DNA of 60,000 nucleotides from Symsagittifera roscoffensis (taxonomy: Eukaryota > Xenacoelomorpha > Acoela > Convolutidae): the NCBI RefSeq assembly GCF_963678635.1, contig NC_087068.1:37149436-37209435 (forward strand), written 5' to 3'. Positions 1 through 12,422 of this stretch are shown in pieces (the stretch's first letter is position 1; every line of letters begins with the position of its first letter). The notes under the pieces were generated by a model, which was not told the origin of the DNA, made no database searches, and saw nothing but the letters and a program-made list of their open reading frames with translations. Made by a program: the position numbers and the translations under genes.

Positions 1-828
1 AATGTGATATTTAATTCCATGGCGGAAAAGAGAGGAGCGGAAAAAGCGCTGAATCATAATTGAGCTTCTCTAGAATGAAACCTCCTCAATTTAGTTTCCT
101 CTTAAATGTATTATGTATCACTTCTACATTATGACGAGAAAGGATCCCAATTAAGAGGAATTAATAGGAGGAAACGTACTGAGCTAAGGTTCAATCCTTA
201 AGTATGCTCTAATATAGCAAAATGTAAGAAATTATAAAATGATGCTGCATAGAATTGGCTATCGTAACAATTTTCGATTCAATGGTCCAAACAACCCAAC
301 TAGTAACTTCCAAGTTTCATGGAGAAGATTTAAATTAAATTGAACACATGGATTTACCTGGAGGTTAAGTTTCATGATTTCATGAAATGAGTTTTAGAGT
401 TGGGTTACCAACGTCAAATGTGAATGGGTTTTAAACAAAAGTTTTGAATGCTGTTCGTTGCCTTTTCGAAGCTCTTAATGGTTGCGGTGGTTTCACCCTC
501 AGAAGATTCTTCCACAGTTGTTGACTTGAATAAAAAATAACTGTGGAGAATAGTGGAGCCATTTACCTATTTATGAAATGAATTTAAATGTTTTGTATAG
601 AAGAATAATTTGCAACTATTGGTACTTAAAATTAGATGTATCATTGTTGGTATATATTTTAGCTCAAATTATCTAAACTATGTTTATAATTTAGTTTGTC
701 AAAAGTTTTTTTTTCCAATTTTGAAGTTGACTTCCTATAATCAACTAAATCAAGCGTTTTTTGGCAGAGTTAAAATTTTAGGCAGAGTTTAAATTTTGTC
801 TGAGTAAAAAGATAAATAACCAGCAACA
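1..828. other. Non-coding AT-rich flank
   Basis: I see no supported gene here. The only open stretch, near 610-792, starts on TTG and has no recognisable composition or motif. The segment ends where the tandem duplication beginning GTGGACAAATTATACCGCC starts. Confidence 0.5.
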
Positions 829-3800
829 GTGGACAAATTATACCGCCGAGATAGTAGATCTAGAACAGCAAGCTCTTAGTAATTAAGCTGAAGTAACGAA
901 AGGCGGAAGCCTGAAGATCAGTGCAACTATCAGTATAACAAATAGCCTATGATTGGCGGATTGACGAATATTGTCACACGGCACTGTTTGGTGATGTCCT
1001 CCACTATTTGGCGATGCTTTAATTAAAGATGCATTAATAGAAACCAGAAAAACTTCATCCAATGTAATTCGCTTTCAAATTCTTGAACTTCTGTCATCTT
1101 TTGAAAAAGCCAATAATGGTAAAGAAAATCGACAAGACAGTACTTGATCCAATAATTTTGATTTTTCGAGAAAATGTGGACTCGAATTGTTCTTATTTAA
1201 CGGTTACGTCTTGAAAACGAGTCGACGTGATGTACGACATCCGAGGCTAGCAAGGAAGTGAAACTCAATATCACTTTTATAGTACGTGCCTTATGAAAAA
1301 AAGAGTCTTTTTTCTGTTAGCAAGGTAGCGATCGTAATGTAATGTTAGAAATCCACTCATTTCAAACCCAAGCCAAATGAAAGTATTCATCTTGGTAGCG
1401 CTTTTGCTGCACAGCATCGGCAATGAATTAGCATTGTTCTATCTGTTTTATTGGTGCTGATTATTTAAAAACTTGCAAGTGCTCATTGCGCAGATGCGAG
1501 AACGTGAGACCATCTACAGGATGGGTGTACGAAACCAGCACGGATAAACTAAATTTTCATTTTTCACGGTTTATTTTGCCCTTTTTTCCTGATTAAGAGT
1601 AATGAACGTACTCTTATATAGATTTTTGTGATTTTTTTGTTTTTTAATCACACTCAATTTTGATTTTTCGCGGTTTGACATTCTATCGACTTCTGATTTC
1701 GAAAATGGAAAATAAATATCAGAATTCCTAGCGAAATAATAGTGTCATCTATTAATCCAGTTTTCTCAAATTGGGTTAATTTTTGAAAAAAAAAATGGCC
1801 ATCATAAATTGTTCTACAAATTCAAAGAGCTTTAAGGCGATCCATTTTTTTCTTCAAAAGTCAGAAGTTCACGATTTTTGAAAAAACAATGTTTTTTTTT
1901 CAGTTTCCTTGCATTCATAACTTTTTTTCAACTGTCAGTTGGCTATTATGTTTTTACTTGAGAGCGTAGTGTTTTAAAATGAACTTTCTTTTTTTTCAAC
2001 GTAACTCGCTAATAAAGTTTTTCACTTGGTGGCTTTTCTGCTATCATCACGATCTGTTTCATTGGAAATTTCATAGTATCTTTTCTCTGCTTTATTTGTG
2101 GCTAATGTTTCTAAATTATTAAGAGTCCGTGGCTGAGTACTTAGTGCGTGAGACTCATAAATTCAAGTTCGCCGATCGAAGCACAGACATAGCCGAATTT
2201 TTACTAATTTGAGGCTTATTTCTACTTTTTGTTGTTGTGCCGACTTTCGTAACGAAAGTAACGGAATATTTGTGCTCGGGGTTAATTTTTTTTCTTCAGG
2301 CCAATTTCGACTTTTGAACTCTTTTATATCATTCGAAAGCTATTGTTGTCCTGAGCTTAAATATGTGAAGATGTTTCACCTGTGTTTATTTTTCGTAAAG
2401 TTATGGGGGTTTAAAGATTGCCAATTTGGGACATTTAGCGCGCGTGTGTTTCGCGCTATTAACGCGTAAGCGAGCTTTGATCCCTCTTAGAAATTGTTCC
2501 ATTTTGGTTCGCAGATGCGTATAAGCCATAATTCATTTGTTAATAGGAACAAAATCTATCACATTATTCATGTTATTACTGCTCCATAGACCTTAAAAGG
2601 CAGTCGGAACTTTCATGGCTTCGCCCTGATACGAGCACTCTTGTTGCATTTCCCAAACAGTTGTATAGTGTTCCCGCTAGTGTTTTCGAAGCGCAGCTTC
2701 ACCTCTGTTTATCATTTCTACATTTTTAAGGCTCTTTTTGCTGGGTACTAATATGATAGACATGTACCTAGCGTAAGATACCAGGAAGAAAGGTCCCAGG
2801 TTGCCATTTCACCTGATTCCGCAGGTAACAAGTTGATATCTAATTTGTCTTTAAAGCATTTCAAATATCTCGCAACTTAAAAGCATTTCAAATATCTCGC
2901 AAAACACATTGATGTACGAATTGATTGACATTAAAATAAAATGGCTAAAGCAAATTAATCGTTACAACTAACTTCATTATATCGAGAATATTAATTGGAT
3001 CGAGTTAAAACTATTACAATTTTAATATATTCTTTCAACCGTTAGATTGTGAAAAATTTTCACGATTGATTTACCGAATAAATATACAAGCACAAGGTCC
3101 TGAAAATCTTTTTTCCCCTTACTTAACAGAATTCGAGCCTTGATTAATTTTTATCAAGAGTCCTGGATACTTTAAGGGACCCGACTCAGTATCGCCGTTT
3201 CCTTGCTTGTTTTTGCGAATGCAGCTTAGCATCTGTTTATAAAAATTAAGCTGCTGTCGTTGAATCGCTAAAACTATATGACGCTGTATCAGTTGAATTT
3301 GTTTCAATGCAAAAATTTTAAATATTTTATGTAACCCCGTACTTTTATGGGCTTTTTTTACTGTTAGTTTTCTTCAAAACTGTTTTCGTAATCATGAGCG
3401 ATTTGAGTTTTTTCTTTCTTGGGCTGCCTTAAAAATTGTTTGCGCTCCGTTTTTTGTGGAGCGTTTTAACATACGTCTTTTCAAGATGTTGTTTGTTACG
3501 AATTAACGAAAAAACTTTGACAGCAACTTTTTTCAACCCACTTTGAAAAGTTGAGTCGAACTGTTATGCCTGATATGAATGTGTAACCATTATCCCGTTC
3601 CGTTTAAGTTCATTATTCGATTATTTATCCAATCATTTGCTAAAATTAATGATTTAAATTTTCGATACAATTATCATCAGTTGATGAACTTCAAAGAATT
3701 CATCAACATGCCGAATTTTCATCTCAACTTAATCATCCACAATCCTTTTGTAATTTAGTGTGTAATCAACAGCATAATAGATTAAGTAACAATTTGGTAC

Positions 3801-4047
3801 GCATTGTTGCTTATTGTTCCCATACAATGTGAAAAATATAGTCCAACAATAGTGCAACGACACATACTCTGTATAACTTACAAGCAATCTGGCCTTAAAC
3901 CAATAACTAGCACACTGTTTCAGAACACTGAGGAAGTTTTTGAGCCGAGCAATAAGCATGATGTGCTATCTAAACCTACAATTTGTAATTTTGAACAAAA
4001 ACATCATGGTATATTGAGTCAAAGAATAAGACAGATTAATGAAAGCT
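829..4047 (+). repeat. Tandem duplication, unit 1 (complete form)
   Basis: This 3.2-kb unit runs from GTGGACAAATTATACCGCC to ...AATGAAAGCT and is followed head-to-tail by a second, shorter copy. Bases 829-2224 match 4048-5463 closely, and about 3286-4047 match about 5464-6219. The intervening block (about 2225-3285) is absent from unit 2. No long coding frame runs through it. The open stretches in it are short and mostly start on TTG. It carries a tRNA-like SINE head at 2124-2190. Confidence 0.85.
2124..2190 (+). mobile_element. tRNA-derived SINE head (copy 1)
   Basis: The segment GTCCGTGGCTGAGTACTTAG followed by TGCGTGAGACTCATAAATTC resembles a tRNA 5' half. The A-box-like part is TGGCTGAGTACTTAG, and the anticodon-arm-like part TGAGACTCATAA would present CAT (Met-like). 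The T-arm region GTTCGCCGATC only loosely resembles a B box, so this is not a functional tRNA. tRNA-derived SINEs are transcribed by RNA polymerase III from such boxes. That this is a SINE head is inferred from the similarity alone. An identical second copy was made by the tandem duplication. Confidence 0.45.
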
Positions 4048-6219
4048 GTGGACAAATTATACCGCCGAGATAGTAGATCTAGAACAGCAAGCTCTTAGTA
4101 ATTAAGCTGAAGTAACGAAAGGCGGAAGCCTGAAGATCAGTGCAACTATCAGTATAACAAATAGCCTATGATTGTCGGATTGACGAAGATTGTCACACGG
4201 CACTGTTTGGTGATGTCCTCCACTATTTGGCGATGCTTTAATTAAAGATGCATTAATAGAAACCAGAAAAACTTTATCCAATATAATTCGCTTTCAAATT
4301 CTTGAACTTCTGTCATCTTTTGAAAAAGCGAATAATGGTAAAGAAAATCGACAAGACAGTACATGATCCAATAATTGTGATTTTTCGAGAAAATGTGGAC
4401 TCGAATTGTTCTTATTTAACGGTTACGTCTTGAAAACGAGTCGACGTGATGTACGACATCCGAGGCTAGCAAGGAAGTGAAACTCAATATCACTTTTATA
4501 GTACGTGCCGTATGAAAAAAAAGGAGTCTTTTTTCTCTTAACAAGGTAGCGATCGTAATGTAATGTTAGAATTCTACTCATTTCGCACCCGTGGCAAATA
4601 AAAGTATTCATCTTGGTAGCGCTTTGCTGCACAGCATGGGCAATGAATTAGCATTGTTATATCGGTTTTATTGGTGCTGATTATTTAAAAACTTGCAAGT
4701 GCTCATTGCGCAGATGCGAGAACGTGAGACCATCTACAGAATGGGTGTACGAAACCAGCACGGATAAATTAAATTTTCATTTTTCACAGTTTATTTTGCC
4801 CTTTTTTCTTGATTAAGAGTAATGAACGTACTCTTATATAGATCTTTGTGATTTTTTTGTTTTTTAATCACACTCAATTTTGATTTTTCGCGGTTTGACA
4901 TTCTATCGACTTCTGATTTCGAAAATGGAAAATAAATATCAGAATTGCTAGCGAAATAATAGTGTCATCTATTAATCCAGTTTTCTCAAATTGGGTTAAT
5001 TTTTGAAAAAAAAAATGGCCATCATAAATTGTTTTACAAATTCAAAGAGCTTTAAGGCGATCCATTTTTTTTCTTCAAAAGTCAGAAGTTCACGATTTTT
5101 GAAAAAACAATGTTTTTTTTTCAGTTTCCTTGCATTCATAACTTTTTTTCAACTGTCAGTTGGCTATTATGTTTTTACTTGAGAGCGTAGTGTTTTAAAA
5201 TGAACATTCTTTTTTTTCAACGTAACTCGCTAATAAAGTTTTTCACTTGGTGGCTTTTCTGCTATCATCACGATCTGTTTCATTGGAAATTTCATAGTAT
5301 CTTTTCTCTGCTTTATTTGTGGCTAATGTTTCTAAATTATTAAGAGTCCGTGGCTGAGTACTTAGTGCGTGAGACTCATAAATTCAAGTTCGCCGATCGA
5401 AGCACAGACATAGCCGAATTTTTACTAATTTGAGGCTTATTTCTACTTTTTGTTGTTGTGCCGACGCTGTATCAGTTGAATTTGTTTCAATGCAAAAGTT
5501 TTTATGTAACCCCGTACTTTTATGGGCTTTTTTACTGTTAGTTTTCTTTAAAACTGTTTTCGTGATCATGAGCGATTTGAGTTTTTTCTTACTTGGGCTG
5601 CCTTAAAAATTGTTTGCGCTCCGTTTTTTGTGGAGTGTTTTAACATACGTCTTTTCAAGATGTTGTTTGTTACGAATTAACGAAAAAAACTTTGACAGCA
5701 ACTTTTTTCAACCCACTTTGAAAAGTTGAGTCGAACTGTTATGCCTGATATGAATGTGTAACCATTATCCCGTTCCGTTTAAGTTCATTATTCGAATATT
5801 TATCCAATCAATTGCTAAAATAATGATTTAAATCTTCGATACAATTATCATCAGTTGATGAACTTCAAAGAATTCATCAAGATGCCGCATTTTCATCTCA
5901 ACTTAATCATCCACAATCCTTTTGTAATTTAGTGTGTAATCAACAGCATATGAGATTAAGTAACAATTTGGTACGCATTGTTGCTTATTGTTCCCATACA
6001 ATGTGAAAAATATAGTACAACAATAGTGCAACGACACATACTCTGTTGTATAACTTACAAGCAATCGGGCCTTCAACCAATAACTAGCACACTGTTTCCG
6101 AACACTGAGGAAGTTTTTGAGCTGAGCAATAAGCATGATGTGCTATCTAAACCTACAATTTGTAATTTTGAACAAAAACGGTATGTTGAGTCAAAGAAGA
6201 AGATAGATCAATGAAAGCT
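4048..6219 (+). repeat. Tandem duplication, unit 2 (1.05 kb shorter)
   Basis: This is the head-to-tail copy of 829-4047, with scattered substitutions and 1-base indels. At 5463 the sequence jumps from the context of 2224 straight to that of 3286. The two joint contexts share GAC (GCCGACTTTC versus TATGACGCTG, giving GCCGACGCTG), which fits a microhomology deletion. The unit ends at 6219 in AATGAAAGCT, after which the sequence is unrelated. Confidence 0.85.
5343..5410 (+). mobile_element. tRNA-derived SINE head (copy 2)
   Basis: This is the duplicate of the tRNA-like segment at 2124-2190, with the same A-box-like TGGCTGAGTACTTAG and Met-like anticodon arm. It arose by the tandem duplication, not by an independent insertion, because the flanks match too. 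Confidence 0.4.
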
Positions 6220-7000
6220 TTTTTTAAAACAACTAAAATCTAGGTAGTTTTAATTGTTTAATTTAGGGTGTTTAGTGTTGATACAATCCTATGACATCCG
6301 AATTGGATCTTCGAAAACAGATTTTCTCATGTAGGTTTTCTACTAATCTGATCCTTCATCAAAATTTTCGAAAACCTGAGAAAAAGTGCCAGCATTAGAA
6401 TATAAGCCTATAGCTGATAGCATTACATTCTTCACCCTTTTCCAGAACCTCGTTTATTTTCATCAACTTAAGATATAAGATGAGAGAAAACTCATAAAGA
6501 GGTCAATAATTGAAAAAGTGTGATATGATTGGGGCATGGTGAATCATGCCATCTTTTAAAGCCATACTGGAACTGAAAATAGCCGCACAAACTTTGTTTT
6601 TTCATTCTATTTTCAATTTTTTCCAGACATAATAAATATTTTGCCAGAAAATATATACTTGGCGGACCGGCAAACTAATTGTTTATATAGTTGAGAACCA
6701 GATCTTACCTAAAATAATTTCACAAGACTAAGAATTAAACTTTAGATGTTCTGACGGAATAATTAAGCTCGCTGCGGTTTTTTTATTCAATCAATTTTTG
6801 CCGATCGATTGCCGATATCGACTTCCTGAGTTCAAATTTAAAAAGATATTTTACCTCCAATTATTTTTTGTAAAGTTCTGAGGGTTTGTAAATCTTCTGG
6901 ACTAAATCATGCGCGCTTTAAAGATGTTATTGATGCGTGGCGAATTATCCAAATTAAATTAAGGCTAGCGAATCGGATCAGTCGTATTAACTTCATACGA
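6220..7000. other. Non-coding stretch
   Basis: AT-rich sequence after the tandem duplication. I see no exon with a recognisable motif, no RNA gene and no clear repeat boundary. Confidence 0.4.
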
Positions 7001-7130
7001 CTCACCATTTCACACTTCGAGATTGTCCAAAATTTACAGGTTTTCAATATTTTATTTTCCCAAAAACTATTCGATATAAATTAAGGGACATTCAGTGCTT
7101 TGCCCTGATACACGAGTAGTTTTGTTTGTG
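7001..7130 (+). repeat. Diverged repeat block, copy 1
   Basis: The block begins CTCACCATTTCACACTTCGA and ends GCTTTGCCCTGATACACGAG plus a T/G-rich tail. It is a diverged match to 7551-7691. The end motif TTCGCCCTGATACGAGCACT also occurs near 2623, inside the block missing from unit 2 of the upstream tandem duplication. It is probably a piece of an old dispersed repeat of unknown class. Confidence 0.45.
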
Positions 7131-7550
7131 TAAGAGTTATCTAATAGTGAGGTCATGAAGGGAAGTATTTTTTGAAAAGACTGATACGGTATGTGAAAAT
7201 GTATATTTAAAATTTCAATCTAAATACTAAATTACTAAATATAACTAAAAAACTAAGTAAAAACTTAAATTTAAGTCGAGTTATTGCCCTCAAAAAAGCC
7301 ATTCTTTTTTTCTAAAAATTCAAAGAGCTTAAAAGGCATCTAATTTTTTCTCTGAATTTCAAAAGTTGAGATTTTTTCAACAAAGTTTGTTTTTCTGTTC
7401 ACTTGCGTTCATTACTCTTTTCCAACTGTCTGCTGGCTATGTTTCCTTTTTTTCTGATTTCATTTTGTTTTGCCTGTTCAGAGCTTTTGTTTTCACTTTC
7501 CTTGCATGTGTTTGCGAAGCGCATCTCCGCTTCTGTTAAGTTTGGTGAGA

Positions 7551-7691
7551 CTCAAAGTTTCACACTTTGATATTAACCAGAATTTGTAGTTTTCATAATT
7601 TTTTTTTTCCAAAAACTACTCGATATGACTCAAGGGAGAGTCAAAACATTCAGGGCTTTGCCCTGATATACGACCAGTCTTGTTGTTTGTC
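7551..7691 (+). repeat. Diverged repeat block, copy 2
   Basis: This is the second copy of the block at 7001-7130, in the same orientation and about 550 bases away. It shares CTCAAAGTTTCACACTTTGA near the start and GGCTTTGCCCTGATATACGA near the end. An 11-base insertion-like difference (GGGAGAGTCAA) separates the two. Confidence 0.45.
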
Positions 7692-8540
7692 TAATTTCAT
7701 TTTTGTCAATATGTTCATGTAGCATCAAAATAACAAAGAATACTACTTTTGAGATTTGAAAAGCATTTTTACCGCTAGTTGTTTCGCAACTTTCTAACTT
7801 TCTTATTAGTTTTGCTTTGATCTAGTTTTTAATTCTCTAGGTTTCGTTTTTGTCATAATGCTCAGGCAATTGTTTGTTTAGAATTTAAAACTTTGGATCG
7901 TTATAACGTCAATAAAAATTGTCGGTGGTACATGACAACCTTTCATTGCTTATTGGTCAGAACCTGACTTTATTAAAAACAAACAAATTGAAAAAAAATT
8001 TTGTTATCATTGCTGTTTTCATTAAAATAAAAGCATCTCCAAAGGCAAAACTAATTTTTGCTAATAACTGTCCGCTTGCTAATCACTGTGCGTCTATGGC
8101 TAACACTACTACTTTCAACCCAACAAAAATTATCAGAAAAAAATTATAATTTTTTTTTGCTTTCGAACAAAGATTTCAATTAGACAGCATTTTCAAGTTT
8201 GTAAAATATTATACTCAGTGTTTTGAGTTTTTCTGAAAGGTCTTAATCACTGATGACCTTTTAAAACCTTGGAATTTTTCTCTCCAAACTCTGCTTCCAA
8301 TATGCTTCAGAAACACATATGAACGCAGTACTTCCCTTATGAGCCAAAAACATTCAGACCACTTTATTATTTTGTCTCACTGCATATTCAGATGAACAGT
8401 TTATAGTGATTTTTTTTCCGATTTTTCTAAGTTGATTATATATCAAAACATGTCCAAGGTTTTCTCGGAGTTTTACCAAAAGAAAAAGAAAACATACTCA
8501 AACACAAGAAGACGTGATGACAGATAAGAAAAAGTGCAGG
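7692..8540. other. Non-coding stretch
   Basis: I see nothing supportable here. The open stretch near 7919-8149 has low-complexity lysine/isoleucine composition and no recognisable domain. Confidence 0.4.
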
Positions 8541-9005
8541 TGGCTCTTTCAAAATGATGATGCTGCTTCACGCAGTCATGAAATTGAGTATCGAAAACTG
8601 AATTTGAGAAATGATGTATTGTGTAATTTTCGTTTCCAAGTCAAAATTGGAAAAGTTGACAAACTGCTTTGGCCATTTCGAACCACAATTCAACTAATTC
8701 AAAAGCGTTTTTCACAACAGCACCGACTTTGAGCGAGTATTTTAATATCACTCTTTGACCAGACACAGTTTTGAACGACGAAAATCGTTCAATCAAAGTC
8801 GGCCAAGGCAGTTTTGCGAACTGAATTTTTAAGTTTTTTGTAAAAAAAAAAAAGGTTTTTCTGGGTGCTTGAACCCGGTTACAAACATTCGGTTTGTTGT
8901 TTGATCGATAGCGCACGCCGCCTGGCTAGTGCCTCTCTAATTCACTAATTTTTATTTCACTTGATTCTACCTTGTTTGTATTTATTACTTGCTCAGCAGC
9001 ATCTT
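8541..9005 (-). mobile_element. SINE-like dispersed repeat, copy 1
   Basis: This segment is a diverged match to 17395-17870. Shared landmarks are GAGTATCGAAAACTGAA, TTTCGTTTCCAAGTC, GCACCGACTTTGAGCGAG, an unusual CCCGGTTAC block and TTACTTGCTCAGCAGCA. Read on the minus strand, 8865-8935 looks tRNA-related: TAGCCAGGCGG near the A-box position, then GGTTCAAGCACC near the B-box position, followed by a run of T. A tRNA-derived SINE is the simplest reading, but box matches are imperfect and the ends are not defined. Confidence 0.4.
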
Positions 9006-10435
9006 CAACCCTCGAATAGGCAAGAACCGAGCAAGTTTAACGAAAGGCGTAATTTATTGGCGCGATAGAGTTTTAACGGTTGCGGAACGAGCCACGTTAT
9101 CTTTGCCGTTGTGCATAGCAAGCACTTGACCTGAAAAGTAGCACACATGAGGGTTACTGCGATCGATGATTCAAACGAGATCACTAATCCGTAAACCACG
9201 GATCAAAGCGGCCTCTTACTTACTTCGAGCGTTTGTTCAAACAAGGGACCCGCTCTTTCAGCAATCGCTGCTAAAGAGACTTTATGTAGGATTAAACTCT
9301 CACATAGCGCTTCCAATGGTCAAAGATTTCATGAAATTTTAGCGACGGTAACATGAAGAACGCTCACCTAAGAGGAAATAAATAGGCGTTTACGCTTCCA
9401 GTTTAGTTGGGTTGGGATCAACGGGCCTTTTTTGACGGAGTAATTTATGTTTGCTCTGCTGAAAAAATCTAGAAGACAAGAGTTCATTTGTTTAATTGCG
9501 AGTACCGATGATTGCGCTAAAACTGCGCTTTAACTTTTCCCAAGTCTCACCATAATGCGTATTTCCGGTTAACCTCTTTATGCACTAACAAGGAGGGTGC
9601 CTGTCTTTTCCATTTTTCTTCACCAAATAGGAGTTTCTCCGCTGTTATGAAAGTGGTTCTGTTTTCTGAATACCCAACACTTGGCGTACAAACGGCGATT
9701 TACTTTCGCAATCGCTAATTCGGGCGAATCGGTAGTTTGCGTTTCCTCAATGTTGCGTCAAAATCCTCAAAACGAAGCAAAATGTTGCTGCAGTTTCGTA
9801 AAACTACTATATATCTCCCAAACAATGTGGAGTTTTGTAAATAATGGAAACATTGGTTCGGGCTTTTATTATCTAGGTTGTCGTACACATAAATATTTGA
9901 GAAGATGTTATAAGCGTGTCCAGACTCGGCTTCCAGGGTCACTTTTTGCCTAAAAGAATGCTTGGACGCCTGACCCAGGTACCTTCTTTCAGGCATTCCG
10001 CTGATCTTCCTCGTATGCGATTATTCGCGGGGTTGTCTCCACTATTCACATGAAACCATTGATCTACACTGTTGATTTCTTTTTATTTCACAAACAATGT
10101 TTTCCACGAAAGTCGGTAACTGATTGGCGGAGTGAAGCCATTGTTAGGGCTAACGGTTCAAAAAAAGTGCCTGTTATAACGATAGAAATTACCACATTAT
10201 AGCTTACTTCGACAACATGCCAGCAAGGCTGCCTGAAATTCCAGAATTAGAAATGGACAAAGGCTCGGACTTTTGTTGCTAACCTTTGTTTATCTTATGA
10301 AAAACAACCTCCGCTTTTTGAAACTCAAAAACTCCTGCACCAGCAAAACCAACGGCGTGATTTTCGAATGAATCCAATTAATCATCCATGAAGAGCCTAG
10401 TAAAAAATGCTCTAGATGCATCAGGAAATTTTCAA
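9006..10435. other. Non-coding stretch before the tandem array
   Basis: I see no supported gene. Two overlapping open stretches on opposite strands near 9681-9996 have no recognisable domain and are probably chance frames. Base composition is a little more balanced than in the flanks. Confidence 0.4.
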
Positions 10436-12422
10436 CAACCCCGCTGGCTGTTTTTGATCTGCAAAATTCATCACGTCGAGATGTGCCAGGCTCCAAAAAA
10501 AGCTTGGTTTACTGAAGAAGTTTCACATCTGATGAGGCAGTCTCGCGCCAGAAAAACTTCAAAAAAATGTTGATCAAAAAGAAGTACGCCAATCTGAGAC
10601 AACAAATTGACGCTGACAGAAACGCATCAGCAGTGTAAAAACGTTTGCAAAAAACCAAGCCCAACGAACAAAAATTAAGTGATCGGTCGACAATTTTTGA
10701 CGAGTCATTCAGAAATCGACGTACATTACCCACCTTATTTAGATCGAGGATATGATGGTGGGTGGTAAAAAATTGACAGCCGGTGCAAAACTGCTGATTA
10801 TGCTATTTTACTGGATTAACATAACCTTTACCCAGGTCCTCTATGTTGTAAGTGTATTTATTTTTCAAAGCACTATCTTTGTCTCGCTTTTTTCAAATAT
10901 CCTAGAGGCAGCTACCACTGCATAACAATGTCATTTATTATCAGCAGATAATATGATCTCGACTGAGTCAGTAAAAAAAATCCATTGAACAGCAACAAGG
11001 TTGCGGAAAGCCAGGTGTGCTTGCTCGCGGAATCTCACAAAACGGGAACTTCATCGGCTTTTGACTTAAATGACACATTTAAATCAATAAATTGAAGAAA
11101 ATATTGAACGTTCTGCACGGGCACCAGACAAGATGACGCTGATATTCACACCAATTTTTCTGGTTGAAGACCTACTTTTTTCTTTTTGAGGAGATAAACC
11201 TGGGTGAGCACCATGCAAAAAGACATTTCCAATTTCCAAAATTCCGCAATCAGGCTTTGCGCCACTTTAATTTTTTGGGTAATAGCGGAAAATCTGTTCC
11301 GATTGCAGACTAGAAATATTTTTCCCAACAAAAAAATTTGCTCTTGAAGAGGATTTTTTTCACTTGAAGACATTGCAAGCAGATTACAAACATTTACCTG
11401 CTCAATGAAGGCAGGGAGGATTTATAACCTTGTTCGGCTTAGCAACGGAAGCAAAAACTCGAGTTGTAGACAGTTTTCTCGTTTTTTGTTTCACCAGAGG
11501 AAAATATCAAACGCTCATGAGTTTCGACCATTTCCTTTAACGAATCGTCAATTTAAGGAGGTTTGCACAATAAAAATTGCGCTTGACTGCGTACCAGTTT
11601 TCCTTCACGCTCGAAAGCAAGCCAATTAAAGCCTAAGTCCAGATACTGATCCTCTGAGATTGTCCTCATATGATAACAATCGAACACAACAACGAGACTT
11701 GAAACAACACCAGCTAAATTGAAATGCTTTCCGAATTATGAGTTTTCATTGGTGGAAAGGTGATACTTTTAGGCGGGAGCGGACTTAGGTTTGTGGTTGT
11801 CCAAAATTTTGTTCAAGGACCCTTAGTAAACTCTTCTTCTTTTGACGTTTTTGATTTTTCACCCTATTTTTTCCGCTAGAAATTTTTTTTTCTTCCTTTT
11901 GAAAAAAAAACGTACAGTCTGCACCAAGCAAGGGACCTTTTGCGTACTTTCGTTCTCAGGGTTTGTGCTTTTTTGAGCTTTTGGGTAATTGCAAAAGAAA
12001 TCTGGTCAGTTTGCAAGCAAGAAAAACGTTTTGCTCGCAGAAAAACTTGCCCCATGCAATAAATTTTTTTCTTGATGACAGTGCAATCCAATTATGGATA
12101 GTTACTAGAGCTGTGGGCAAGGAGAATGTTCAACCTTGATCATCTTAGCACGGAAAGCGAAAAATTGGGAAGTATTTTTCGCCCAGACAATTTTCTTAAT
12201 TTTTGTTTCACCAGAGAAATTTTTCATACGCTCATGCGGTTCTCCTTTTTCCTTCAAGCAATCGTTGAAATCAAATTTTTTGGCGATACCAATTGCACTT
12301 GACCGTGTACAACAAATTTTTTATGTTAGGATGCAGTTTAGTTAAAGTATGAATCAAGATTGTGGTTCCTGTGAGACCATTTTCATATAGCAGCAATCGA
12401 AACACGCCAACGCGAATTGAAA
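10436..12422 (+). repeat. 1.98-kb tandem array, unit 1
   Basis: This is the first of three head-to-tail units, phased on the block CCGCTGGCTGTTTTTGA at 10441. Units 1 and 2 are offset by 1987 bases. The region 10500-10735 reads like degraded coding sequence on the + strand. It begins WFTEEVSHLMRQSRARK, then after a one-base shift continues NFKKMLIKKKYANLRQQI. That composition is like the linker after a LINE endonuclease, but I cannot name the family. The many short minus-strand open stretches in the array repeat with the period and have no recognisable domain. Confidence 0.85.

Noticed and set aside
7919-8149. 76-codon lysine-rich frame
   Set aside because: No recognisable similarity and typical AT-rich codon drift; not distinguishable from chance.
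9681-9996. Overlapping open stretches of about 90 codons on both strands
   Set aside because: No recognisable domain, no splice context, and mutual overlap; a chance result of locally higher GC.
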